A stretch of 16,380 nucleotides of DNA, taken from positions 1 through 16,380 of the forward strand of contig NZ_CAKZIK010000043.1 in NCBI RefSeq assembly GCF_936933875.1, in the 5' to 3' direction. This DNA comes from an uncultured Chryseobacterium sp. Lineage in GTDB: Bacteria > Bacteroidota > Bacteroidia > Flavobacteriales > Weeksellaceae. Positions 1 through 7,875 of the stretch are shown here, piece by piece. The position numbers and the translations under genes are program-made. Under the pieces are notes generated by a model. That model saw only the letters and a list, made by a program, of their open reading frames with translations, did no database searches and had not been told where the DNA came from. Every line of letters begins with the position of its first letter. Position 1 is the stretch's first letter.

Positions 1-2738
1 TTTAGAACCATTCTTCCCAAATCATTGTTTTGGTTAAAGTCGAATTTATCGTTAAGGTTGTAAGTAAACCAGTTGAATCTTCTTACTTTATACGGACAGT
101 TGTTCGCACAATATCTTGTACCAATACATCTGTTGTAAGCCATTTGGTTTTGTCCTTGCTTACCGTGTGACGTTGCCGCTACCGGACAAACAGTTTCACA
201 TGGAGCGTGGTTACAGTGCTGACACATTACCGGTTGGAAAATTACATCAGGGCTTTCGCTTGGCTCGATAAGGATATCATAAAGGTTCGGAACGTTAAGA
301 CCTCTGTCTACCCCTTCTTTCACCTCGATTTTTTCTTTTGCAGAATAGTAACGGTCAATTCTCAACCAATACATATCTCGGGACATTCTTACCTCTTCTT
401 TACCAACAACAGGAACGTTGTTTTCAGCCTGACAAGCAATAATACATGCTCCACAACCTGTACAAGAGTTCAAATCTACAGAAAGGTTGAAGTGAGGACC
501 ATCGGTATCGTCGAATGCATCCCAAAGGTCAATTTTTCCTGCTGGAAGAGCTCCTCCAATCGTGTGGTATTCCAAAGGTTTATTCCATCCTTCGTGCTCG
601 TCATCGAAAGGTACGTTTAAGAAAGTTTCCAAAGGAACTTCTCTAGCGATTTCGTAACGACCCATCAAAGTATTTTGAAGCTGCATTCCCGCAAATTCGT
701 GGTCTTCTCCGGTTTTGTCTAATTTAACATTAGAAATTACAAGGTTTGAACCATCAAATAAAGGATACGCATTAACACCAGTTTCAGCAACAGCTCCTGA
801 ATCTTTTTTACCGTAACCTAAAGCAAGACCAACAGAACCGTCAGCTTGACCAGGTTGGATGAATACAGGAACATCTTTCAAGGTAACACCGTTTGCTGTA
901 AGATTTACAACAGAGCCGTCTAACTGCATTCTCGCATTCAAATCGTTTTCAAGACCAAGTCTCTCAGCGTCTTTTGGAGAAATCGTTAAATAATTGTCCC
1001 AAGAAAGTCTCGAAATTGGATCCGGAAGTTCCTGCAACCAAGGGTTGTTTGCCTGAGTTCCGTCTCCGATAGAAGTTTTAGTGTAAAGAACCAATTCAAG
1101 GTCTGAAGCTTTGAAGTTAGTTAACTCAGCAATTGCCTGAGCTCCGTTTCCACCTGCGTAAGAAAGTCCTCCTGTTGCAGCAGATTCGGTTACACCGTTG
1201 TATAATGCTTTGTTAAAAGTTGTTCCAGCCAATAAAGTAGCAGAATTAGCTTTCAAATAGTCGTAATAATTATTTGCAGCGTTGTTTTTACCATTCATCC
1301 AAACCAAAAGAGAATCTTCAATCTGTCTTGATTTGTAAATTTTTTGGATGGTAGGCTGCGTTAAAGAGTACACTCCGGATTGCGGAGCAAAATCTCCCCA
1401 AGATTCCAACCAGTTTGCTACAGGAATTACTGCTTTAGCAGCTTTGTACATTTCATTCTTCTTGTCTGCAACAGCAACAACGTAAGGTACTTTTGCAACA
1501 GCAGCTTTAAATGCTTCTCCTTTAGCGTTAGAATAAATTGGGTTTACGTTGTTGGCAATCAAAACACCAACCTGTCCTCCGTTTAACCAAGTTAAAAACT
1601 CGTTATATCTAGCTCCGTCAAATTCTTTCAACAGGTTTGCTTTTCCTGTGAAAGCTGTAGAGCCTAATTTTTGGTTGATTAAATGCGACAAAACAATGGC
1701 AGCTTTAGAACCGTCAGCTAAAACAACAGCGTTGCTTCCTTTTTCCTGAAGTTCTTTTGCAATTGCAGCAGCGTTTTTATCAGCAGTAGAACCACCGTTC
1801 AATGCGTTGTAAACTTCTACCAAAGTTTTATTTACTGCGCTCGGCTTCATTTTGTATCTGCTGTCCGCGTTTGCACCGGTTAAAGACATGTTAGACTCCA
1901 CCTGAATGTGTCTCATCATGTTTGCTCCCGGAACTCTAGCCGCAGCGTAAGAAGTTTCAAGGCTTCCACCATTGAAATCTCCCAAGAAATCAGCCTGGAA
2001 AGAAACGACTAATTGCGTTTTGCTCAGATCGTAAACCGGCAAAGCTCTTTGTCCGAAAACTTCCTGCGCAGCATCCAAATTAGCCGAATAAGGCAGCGCA
2101 TCATAAGTTACCAGTTCTGCTGTAGGATATTTTGCTTTAAAATCTGCAAATAATTTTTTGAATGTTGGTGAAGGGTAAGAGTGTGACAATAACACGATTC
2201 TTTTCCCTCCAGCTTGTGCTTCAGCCAAACCTTTCAAAACGAAATCATCCACTTTATCGAAAGTTTCGTCTTTTCCGTCTAACTTAGGCTGTTTCACTTT
2301 ATCATTATCATAAAGTGACAGTACACTTGCCTGAGCTCTTGCATTGGTTTTACCCAATTCTTTTGCTGCAGGATTCGGTTCAATTTTAATTGGCCTTCCT
2401 TCTCTTGTTTTTACCAAAACGCTGGCAAAATCGAATCCATCGAAATAAGAAGATGCATAATAATTAGGAACACCCGGAATGATTTCATGTGGTTTTACCA
2501 CATAAGGAATCGTTTTAATTACCGGAGCTTCACAAGCTGCAAGTGTAACTGCTGCTGTTGAGAAACCCAAAAGCTTAAGGAAATCTCTTCTGGAAGTACC
2601 GGAGTTTTCCATTTTTTCATCCGTAAGAATCTCATCAACAGGAAGTTCATTCTGGAACTCTTTTGCAGCCAGCTTTTGATTTAAAGCCGGGTCTTTAAGC
2701 TCGTGAATACTTCTGAATTGTATTTTATTTGAAGCCAT
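1..2738 (-). CDS. actB: ActB, iron-sulfur/molybdopterin-oxidoreductase-like subunit of alternative complex III (3' end beyond window)
   Basis: ActB is the large periplasmic redox subunit of the quinol-oxidising alternative complex III, which passes electrons from the quinol pool through ActB iron-sulfur clusters and ActA haems to a terminal oxidase. About 912 codons are visible from the ATG at 2738; roughly another 100 residues should lie to the left. A twin-arginine motif (SRRDFLK, residues 49-55) precedes a hydrophobic stretch ending TLAAC (Cys69), so Tat export is expected. Residues about 70-700 form the molybdopterin-oxidoreductase-like part. The ferredoxin-like part follows, with Cys759/762/765/769, then Cys839/842/847/851 (CQHCNHAPCETVCP) and Cys871/877/881 (RCIGTRYCANNCPYK). 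Characterised ActB proteins carry Fe-S clusters but no molybdenum cofactor. It lies 22 nt after actA, so the two are co-transcribed. The reading frame agrees at both ends of the visible part. Confidence 0.93.
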   Translation of the reverse strand, partial: MASNKIQFRSIHELKDPALNQKLAAKEFQNELPVDEILTDEKMENSGTSRRDFLKLLGFSTAAVTLAACEAPVIKTIPYVVKPHEIIPGVPNYYASSYFDGFDFASVLVKTREGRPIKIEPNPAAKELGKTNARAQASVLSLYDNDKVKQPKLDGKDETFDKVDDFVLKGLAEAQAGGKRIVLLSHSYPSPTFKKLFADFKAKYPTAELVTYDALPYSANLDAAQEVFGQRALPVYDLSKTQLVVSFQADFLGDFNGGSLETSYAAARVPGANMMRHIQVESNMSLTGANADSRYKMKPSAVNKTLVEVYNALNGGSTADKNAAAIAKELQEKGSNAVVLADGSKAAIVLSHLINQKLGSTAFTGKANLLKEFDGARYNEFLTWLNGGQVGVLIANNVNPIYSNAKGEAFKAAVAKVPYVVAVADKKNEMYKAAKAVIPVANWLESWGDFAPQSGVYSLTQPTIQKIYKSRQIEDSLLVWMNGKNNAANNYYDYLKANSATLLAGTTFNKALYNGVTESAATGGLSYAGGNGAQAIAELTNFKASDLELVLYTKTSIGDGTQANNPWLQELPDPISRLSWDNYLTISPKDAERLGLENDLNARMQLDGSVVNLTANGVTLKDVPVFIQPGQADGSVGLALGYGKKDSGAVAETGVNAYPLFDGSNLVISNVKLDKTGEDHEFAGMQLQNTLMGRYEIAREVPLETFLNVPFDDEHEGWNKPLEYHTIGGALPAGKIDLWDAFDDTDGPHFNLSVDLNSCTGCGACIIACQAENNVPVVGKEEVRMSRDMYWLRIDRYYSAKEKIEVKEGVDRGLNVPNLYDILIEPSESPDVIFQPVMCQHCNHAPCETVCPVAATSHGKQGQNQMAYNRCIGTRYCANNCPYKVRRFNWFTYNLNDKFDFNQNNDLGRMVL

Positions 2739-2760
2739 TTATACTTCTGATTTTTCGTTA

Positions 2761-4125
2761 TTAATAATGACATTTACCACACTCAAGACCACCAATTGCA
2801 TCAACTGTAATCTTACCTCCGTCTTTTGGATATTGCTTTTTAAGCTTTTCGTGTAGGTTTTTGAAATATTCTTGGTTGTAACCGTTGTTCATGTCCACTT
2901 CTGTAGTTCTGTGACATTCGATACACCATCCCATAGTGAAATCGTTTGCCATTTGTACCACGTTCATGGTATCTATTTTACCGTGACAAGCTTTACAAAC
3001 TACATCAATTTTAGCATCTGGATTTTTCTTGTTGAAAGAAGAAATAATTGCCTGTTCTCCGGCAACAACGTGCTGTGAGTGGTTGAAGTAAACGAAATCC
3101 GGCATGTTGTGGATTCTCACCCATTCAACAGGTTGAGTTTTTCCGGTGTATTGCTGTTTTGCAGGATCCCATCCTGTTGCAGCATAAATTTTCTGGATTT
3201 CTCCATCGTAGAATGCCTTGTCTTTACCTGGCTCCATGTATTTTCCGTTGTATTCAGAAATCATTCTGTGACAGTTCATACAAACGTTCATAGAAGGGAT
3301 TTCAGATACTTTACCGTACTTCGCTGAAGAGTGACAAAGCTGACAGTCGATTTTGTTTTCGCCTGCGTGAATTTTGTGAGAGAAATAAATTGGCTGTTCC
3401 GGCTTGTATCCTTTATAAACGCCAACCCACATCAATGCGTTCCAAACGCCGTAAGCTGCGAAAAGCGCCAATAAAGCAATTAAACCTTTACCAATATAGT
3501 GGTATTTCTTGTATAAATCAGCAAAAGAATAAGCTCTTGTAGCGTTAAGACCTGATAACTCATCAGTTTGCTGAAGTTTTACCAATTGTCTCAACTTTAG
3601 AAGCAACCAAAGCAATAGGCCTACAATTGCTAAAAGAGAAATTAAAATGATTTTTGAGTTTTCCGAATCTTTTTTAGCCGCTTCAAGCGTTGCCAAAGAA
3701 TCTGTGCCTGCAGCGCCGGCTGCATCCGCTGCAGGTTCTGCTGCAGGAGGATTGGTGGTATACTCCAAAATGTCTTTAACATCTTGGTCTGTTAAGTTCG
3801 GAAACTGAGTCATTTCCGTTTTGTTGAACTTATTGTAAACTTCGTTCGCGTATTTGTCGCCCGAAGCTCTTAAAGCCTTGTTGTCTTTGATCCATTTCTG
3901 GAACCAGGCCTCATCTAAGTTCTGTTCTTTTTTAAGTCTGTCTACAACGCCACCTAATGCAGGTCCTACTACTTGCTTGTCCAAAGCATGACAAGCCGTA
4001 CAGTTTGCCTTAAACAGTTTTTCACCGTTTTTAGCGTCGCCCTGAGCGTAAATAGAAGCACTGGTTGATAACAATAATCCAATTGCAATCAAACCCCTTT
4101 TGTAATGCTTTCTCCAACTAATCAT
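2761..4125 (-). CDS. actA: ActA, six-haem cytochrome c subunit of alternative complex III (fused monohaem + pentahaem domains)
   Basis: This is the multihaem cytochrome c of alternative complex III, which takes electrons from ActB and passes them toward the oxidase on the periplasmic side. The 454-residue protein has a signal peptide (about 1-28, cleavage near YAQ). A class I monohaem domain follows with CTACH at 42-46, then a Pro/Ala-rich linker (126-141) and two transmembrane helices (about 159-177 and 212-235). The pentahaem domain has CxxCH at 261-265, 282-286, 377-381, 401-405 and 449-453, the last one residue from the C-terminus. Topology is consistent: both haem domains face the periplasm with the two helices as a hairpin. 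In Rhodothermus marinus the complex has a pentahaem ActA and a separate monohaem ActE; here the monohaem part is fused to ActA. It is the first gene of the act operon in this window. Confidence 0.93.
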   Translation of the reverse strand: MISWRKHYKRGLIAIGLLLSTSASIYAQGDAKNGEKLFKANCTACHALDKQVVGPALGGVVDRLKKEQNLDEAWFQKWIKDNKALRASGDKYANEVYNKFNKTEMTQFPNLTDQDVKDILEYTTNPPAAEPAADAAGAAGTDSLATLEAAKKDSENSKIILISLLAIVGLLLWLLLKLRQLVKLQQTDELSGLNATRAYSFADLYKKYHYIGKGLIALLALFAAYGVWNALMWVGVYKGYKPEQPIYFSHKIHAGENKIDCQLCHSSAKYGKVSEIPSMNVCMNCHRMISEYNGKYMEPGKDKAFYDGEIQKIYAATGWDPAKQQYTGKTQPVEWVRIHNMPDFVYFNHSQHVVAGEQAIISSFNKKNPDAKIDVVCKACHGKIDTMNVVQMANDFTMGWCIECHRTTEVDMNNGYNQEYFKNLHEKLKKQYPKDGGKITVDAIGGLECGKCHY

Positions 4126-4172
4126 TTAAATAATCTTGGGTTAGTAAAATGTATTGAGTTTAATCAATTCGG

Positions 4173-4180
4173 CAAAAATA
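4173..4180 (-). promoter_or_regulatory. Candidate -7 box for the act operon
   Basis: The minus strand reads TATTTTTG, an exact match to the Bacteroidota -7 consensus TAnnTTTG, with 47 nt between it and the actA ATG at 4125. No good TTG -33 element is found at the usual 17-23 nt spacing, so this rests on one box only. Confidence 0.4.
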
Positions 4181-4263
4181 AGACTTTTAACAGAAAATTA
4201 ACAGCGCAAAATAAAGGCAATTGGTCATTTTCACTAATTTGTAATTATTCTAAATAGTGAATT

Positions 4264-4294
4264 TTTGGTATAATTTTTATTTGTACTACCTTTG
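4264..4294 (+). promoter_or_regulatory. Promoter of the SPOR-domain gene (TTG-N19-TAnnTTTG)
   Basis: A TTTG -33 element (4264-4267) and the -7 box TACCTTTG (4287-4294) are separated by 19 nt, matching the Bacteroidota housekeeping sigma consensus. The ATG at 4311 follows 16 nt later, so the leader is only about 10 nt. This is the best-formed promoter in the window. Confidence 0.7.
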
Positions 4295-4310
4295 CTAAAA
4301 ATAATTTTTG

Positions 4311-4874
4311 ATGAAAAATTTCTTAAAAATAAGTTTATTTCTTTCGTTTTCAGGTTTTTATCATTTGAATGCACAGCAAGTGGTAGAAAAAGACACCATT
4401 GGTGGCACTGAAGTGACGATAACCATGGACAAAGACATTAAAGAAACTATGGATCATCTGGAGGAAAACTGCGTTCTTGCAAACAACAGAAAAAACACCA
4501 GAAATAATGATGACGACAACGATTACAGACCGTCAACATCAACAACTCCAAAAACAACACCAGTAAAAGTAGTTCCGAACAGAGCTTTAACCAACCAGGA
4601 AATTTGTCGCCAAAACCCAAGAATTTTAGGGTACAAAATACAGGTAACGGTGGTAAAAAGCAACGAGGAAGCTAATGAAGTAAAAGCCTATTTCAGAAGA
4701 AGATTCCCGAACATCAAAGCTGAAACCGATGCTTCATTGAGGCCGAACTACAAAATTTTGGTGGGAAGCTATTTCACGAAAGCAAGCGCAGCGGCTGATT
4801 TAGCAAAAATTCGCCAGTATTTTAAATCTGCGATTGCTGTTCAGTACAGAGTTTTTTGTGTAGAAGCGAAATAA
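4311..4874 (+). CDS. Secreted SPOR-domain (peptidoglycan-binding) protein
   Basis: A small envelope protein with a C-terminal SPOR domain. That fold binds glycan strands stripped of stem peptides, typically at the division septum. The 187-residue product has a cleavable signal peptide (residues 1-21, ending HLNA). A polar middle region follows with an acidic run (NNDDDND, about 65-71) and a Thr/Pro-rich linker (about 74-88). The SPOR domain spans about 106-184: it opens YKIQVTVVKS, has the middle segment YKILVGSYFTKASAAADL and ends in a beta strand (VQYRVFCVEAK). No catalytic domain is present. I chose ATG 4311 over the in-frame TTG at 4308 because ATG is preferred and the two differ by one codon. 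The gene stands alone, divergent from act, with its own promoter and terminator. The specific family is unrecognised. Confidence 0.85.
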   Translation: MKNFLKISLFLSFSGFYHLNAQQVVEKDTIGGTEVTITMDKDIKETMDHLEENCVLANNRKNTRNNDDDNDYRPSTSTTPKTTPVKVVPNRALTNQEICRQNPRILGYKIQVTVVKSNEEANEVKAYFRRRFPNIKAETDASLRPNYKILVGSYFTKASAAADLAKIRQYFKSAIAVQYRVFCVEAK

Positions 4875-4892
4875 TTTTAAAAACATAAAAAT

Positions 4893-4922
4893 AAAAGCCG
4901 GAAGATGTTTCCGGCTTTTTTT
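4893..4922. terminator. Bidirectional hairpin terminator between convergent genes
   Basis: A perfect 11-bp stem (4893-4903 with 4909-4919, AAAAGCCGGAA / TTCCGGCTTTT) closes a 5-nt loop. It is flanked by T-rich sequence on the plus strand and by A-rich sequence upstream that gives a U tract on the minus transcript. It ends the SPOR gene (stop 4874) and can also serve the minus-strand gene ending at 4931. Confidence 0.9.
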
Positions 4923-4930
4923 GTTGAATT

Positions 4931-6205
4931 TTATCTGTAATATTTTTCAAGGAAAGTGAAAAACTCTTCCATCCTGATGAAATTATTGGCACCCAAATAA
5001 ACCGTGATTACTAACAGTAAAACTCGAAGTAATGAAAGCCATTTCGGCGAATTTCGATAACCATAAAACAGCCAACCTATCATCAACGGAAAAACAAAAA
5101 CAAAATGTCCTCCGTAAATGTAAGACGTATGCAATCCAAATTTCAAAACACAGTGAATGATAACATCAAACAATAAAGAAATCATCAGAATCTGAACCAA
5201 TTTGTTTCTAAAATGTTTGAACCAGCTCCAAAACACCAAAACTAAAACAAGTGCAACAAAAACATACGGAATCCACGATGAATACACATCCATGAACAAT
5301 GCTTTGTACTGAAATCCTTTCTTGTTATGATAATCCCGGATAATCAAATTTGAAAAAAGCATGTTTCCGCCAAAAAACCAAGAGGAAATCATATCCCAAA
5401 GTGGTGTGATTTTCGGTTTTGAGAATTTATCGTACTGTTCTCCGGTTTTATCAAAAATTCGGTTGATGTCAAAATTCAAACGGTACAAATACAGCAAAAC
5501 AAAAACGGCAACCGCGATGATTCCGCGCAAAGCAGCATTCAGAATGTTTTTAAAACTTTTAAACAAATCCTTTTCAAACGCAACCGGAATGAAAACTTTT
5601 GCTGCATTGGTAATCGTCAAACCACCAACTCCAACCGTCGCCAAAGCCAAAGCTGCACCCGAAATTTTTTCTCCTTTTCTCAACTTCAAAGCTGCATAAT
5701 AATTGAAAAGGCAAAGCAAGAACAAAGTATAAGTATAAGTTTCCGGCGTGAATGACAACAAAATATTGGTCGAGAAAATGGAGAAGAAAACCAAAATCAA
5801 AACGGAAAGCCATAAGGGAAGTCTGATGATGTTTCGTAAATATTTGAAAATCTGAACCAAAGAAAGTGAAACCATAAAAGCGCTCAACAACGCCAAAACC
5901 ATTCTGAAAGTCGCATCTATCTTCCCACCTGAAATGAAAAGTGCCAATTCCTTCATCCAGCTGAAAAAATAATTGGAAAGGGGATGTCTTTCAAAACCGC
6001 CACCAGTCATTACAATGGCGCGGTTATCAAAACTGAAATAAGCATCCCACGGAATTCTGTTATCGAAAACAATGCGGTAATCTCGAGCAATGACGAAAGC
6101 CAATGTTCCGTAAGCGATAAGGAAAAACAAAAAAACTGCAACTTCGGATTTTTTACTCGGAAAAACGGTTGCAAAAAAGTCCGTAACCTTCTTTTTTAAA
6201 TTCAA
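4931..6205 (-). CDS. Polytopic membrane protein, GT-C glycosyltransferase-like (possibly DUF6080)
   Basis: An integral membrane protein of about 424 residues. Residue numbers here count from the longest reading, a TTG at 6223. About ten hydrophobic segments are visible: near 28-46, 107-126, 136-155, 164-180, 190-205, 232-248, 317-334, 342-360, 370-388 and 398-413. A large first periplasmic loop (47-106) carries FDNRAIVMTGGGFERHPLSN, and a PETYTYT motif begins at 160. Both resemble features of lipid-linked-sugar GT-C transferases, but no catalytic residue can be assigned with certainty. I recall similar proteins under the name DUF6080, which is tentative. No ATG is available before Met72. I prefer the TTG at 6205 because the upstream TTG (6223) lies inside the candidate -7 box. 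It follows selO by 62 nt and has no glycan-biosynthesis neighbours here, so its substrate is unknown. Confidence 0.75.
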   Translation of the reverse strand: MNLKKKVTDFFATVFPSKKSEVAVFLFFLIAYGTLAFVIARDYRIVFDNRIPWDAYFSFDNRAIVMTGGGFERHPLSNYFFSWMKELALFISGGKIDATFRMVLALLSAFMVSLSLVQIFKYLRNIIRLPLWLSVLILVFFSIFSTNILLSFTPETYTYTLFLLCLFNYYAALKLRKGEKISGAALALATVGVGGLTITNAAKVFIPVAFEKDLFKSFKNILNAALRGIIAVAVFVLLYLYRLNFDINRIFDKTGEQYDKFSKPKITPLWDMISSWFFGGNMLFSNLIIRDYHNKKGFQYKALFMDVYSSWIPYVFVALVLVLVFWSWFKHFRNKLVQILMISLLFDVIIHCVLKFGLHTSYIYGGHFVFVFPLMIGWLFYGYRNSPKWLSLLRVLLLVITVYLGANNFIRMEEFFTFLEKYYR

Positions 6206-6220
6206 AATGTAAAATTTCTG

Positions 6221-6228
6221 CAAAAATA
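6221..6228 (-). promoter_or_regulatory. Candidate -7 box for the membrane-protein gene
   Basis: The minus strand reads TATTTTTG (TAnnTTTG), 15 nt before the preferred TTG start at 6205. That spacing resembles the other promoters here (15-26 nt). The box contains the alternative TTG start at 6223. The -33 side is only T-rich, without a clear TTG. Confidence 0.4.
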
Positions 6229-6267
6229 GAAAAGCAAGACTGATTTGAAACTAAAGTTGAGAGAAAT

Positions 6268-7812
6268 TTAAGAACTGCACGAAAGCGAAGTACAACCAAC
6301 AACATCATCAAATTTTGAAGGCCTTTTTCCGGAAAATTCGGGATAAATTTCCTGATACGGATTTTTAATGGCTTCCAAAAGTTTGTTGAAAAGTTCTTTT
6401 TTCCCGTTGTCGAATTCTGCGATGCATTCAAATAACAGATAATTGCGGAGAATAAATTTTGGATTGTTTCGTGACATCACGTTTTTTGATTCTTCTCTTG
6501 AGATTGAATTTTTTTGAAGCCTTTCCTGATATTTTTTGATAAATGCATCGAACTGAACAGTTTGGTTTTCGGTTAAATTTTCGTAGAAAACCTCAGCAAA
6601 ATGCTCTCTCACTTTCAATTCCTCTTCAAAACTTTCCAACTTGGTAAAAAACAGGGCGTAATCTATTTTCAAATCCTGCATGAGGTTTTGCCATTCAACA
6701 AAAAAATTTAAATCTTCTTCGAGAAGTTCATCAAAACCAAATTTCAGGGTCAACATTTCATCATGTTTCTGCCAGAAATAGTCGCTGAAACCATCCAAAA
6801 TTTTCTGAAGTTTTTCGGTGTCTTTAATTAAAGGAAAAAGTGCATTCGCCAATTGCCAAAGATTCCATTGCGCCATTTTCCCCTGTTCTCCGAAAGCATA
6901 TCTTCTTCCGGGAATATCGGTTGTGTTTGATGTGAAGGACAAATTGTATTCATCCATCATCGAAAACGGTCCGAAATCTATCGACAGTCCTAAAACCGAC
7001 ATATTATCAGTATTCATAACACCGTGAACAAATCCAACACGAAACCATTCGACAATTAAATCCGCTGTTCTTTCAGAAATAATTTTAAACCATTTGATGT
7101 ATTTGTGTTCGTCATTCACGTCAATTTCTGGAAAATAATTTTCAATGGCGAAATCTGCGAGTTTTTGAAGCAAATCATGTTCTTTTCTTGCTGAAAGCAA
7201 TTCAAAATGACCAAACCTCAGAAAACTTTCCGCAGTCCGAATCATCACAGCTCCTTTTTCCGCTTTTGCATTTCCGTTGTACATGATGTCCCGAATAACA
7301 TCTTCGCCGGTGAAACTCATACTTAATGCTCGGGTTGTAGGAATTCCGAGGTGATAAAGATATTCGCTCATCAAATATTCGCGGAGAGTTGAACGAAGCA
7401 CAGCTCTTCCATCTGCATGGCGGGAATAAGGCGTTGCTCCGGCTCCTTTCCATTGAAGTTCCGTTTTTTTGCCTTCTTCATTTGTAATTTGTCCCGCAAA
7501 AATAGCACGGCCGTCTCCTAATTGTCCAGCCCAGTTTCCAAACTGATGTCCCGCGTAAGCCGTTGCATAAGTTTTTAAATTTTCAGGGATGAAATTGCTG
7601 TGTAAAAATTCTACATCATTTTCAGAATCAATTTTTCCCAAACCAATTTCTTCTGAAAGTTCCTCATTGAAAACAATCAGCTGCGGATGATCGAAATGTG
7701 CAGGTTCTACCAGCGAAAACAGAACTCCCGGCGTTTGTCGCTGCATGAGATTTCCGGAAAAATCTCCCGGGAAATTTTCTAAAAAAGGTTGGGTTATTTG
7801 ATTAAGATTCAT
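6268..7812 (-). CDS. selO: Protein adenylyltransferase SelO
   Basis: SelO (YdiU/UPF0061) is a kinase-fold enzyme that binds ATP in a flipped orientation and transfers AMP to Ser, Thr or Tyr hydroxyls of target proteins. Bacterial members are linked to oxidative-stress responses. The 514-residue length is normal for the family. Signature blocks are YAGHQFGNWAGQLGDGRA (86-103), LQWKGAGATPYSRHADGRA (119-137, with the nucleotide-binding Lys122) and HGVMNTDNMS (263-272) followed by IDFGPF (278-283). Asn267, Asp269 and Asp279 are the expected metal and catalytic positions. The C-terminus ends GCTSLSCSS. Eukaryotic SelO has selenocysteine in the matching U-S-S tail; here it is Cys512, with a second Cys at 507. 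The gene follows the pbp1A terminator and may share a transcript with the downstream membrane-protein gene. Confidence 0.95.
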   Translation of the reverse strand: MNLNQITQPFLENFPGDFSGNLMQRQTPGVLFSLVEPAHFDHPQLIVFNEELSEEIGLGKIDSENDVEFLHSNFIPENLKTYATAYAGHQFGNWAGQLGDGRAIFAGQITNEEGKKTELQWKGAGATPYSRHADGRAVLRSTLREYLMSEYLYHLGIPTTRALSMSFTGEDVIRDIMYNGNAKAEKGAVMIRTAESFLRFGHFELLSARKEHDLLQKLADFAIENYFPEIDVNDEHKYIKWFKIISERTADLIVEWFRVGFVHGVMNTDNMSVLGLSIDFGPFSMMDEYNLSFTSNTTDIPGRRYAFGEQGKMAQWNLWQLANALFPLIKDTEKLQKILDGFSDYFWQKHDEMLTLKFGFDELLEEDLNFFVEWQNLMQDLKIDYALFFTKLESFEEELKVREHFAEVFYENLTENQTVQFDAFIKKYQERLQKNSISREESKNVMSRNNPKFILRNYLLFECIAEFDNGKKELFNKLLEAIKNPYQEIYPEFSGKRPSKFDDVVGCTSLSCSS

Positions 7813-7839
7813 AGAAGCAAGGTAAAAATTTTCAGCTAA

Positions 7840-7871
7840 AAAAACCTTCCAAAATTTTCTGGAAGGTTTTT
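7840..7871 (-). terminator. Hairpin terminator of the ricT-gldH-pbp1A operon
   Basis: A perfect 12-bp stem (7840-7851 with 7860-7871, AAAAACCTTCCA / TGGAAGGTTTTT) closes an 8-nt loop, 4 nt past the pbp1A stop. On the minus strand it is followed by an uninterrupted T run, as in intrinsic terminators. Confidence 0.9.
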
Positions 7872-7875
7872 ATTT

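Noticed and set aside
207..1749. Open frames of 66-137 codons on the plus strand
   Set aside because: They are antisense to actB, whose coding is clear from cysteine motifs at fixed frame; the products are low-complexity and resemble nothing known.
2872..3327. Plus-strand frames opposite actA
   Set aside because: Shadows of the CxxCH-bearing minus-strand gene.
4308..4310. TTG start one codon before the SPOR gene ATG
   Set aside because: The adjacent ATG is the better start; the signal peptide is unchanged.
6153..6431. Minus-strand frame of 92 codons bridging the selO end and the membrane-protein start
   Set aside because: It overlaps the conserved SelO C-terminus in another frame; no recognisable domain.
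7817..7824. Minus-strand TACCTTGC as a selO promoter box
   Set aside because: One base off the consensus, only 4 nt before the ATG, and its -33 would fall inside the pbp1A terminator.
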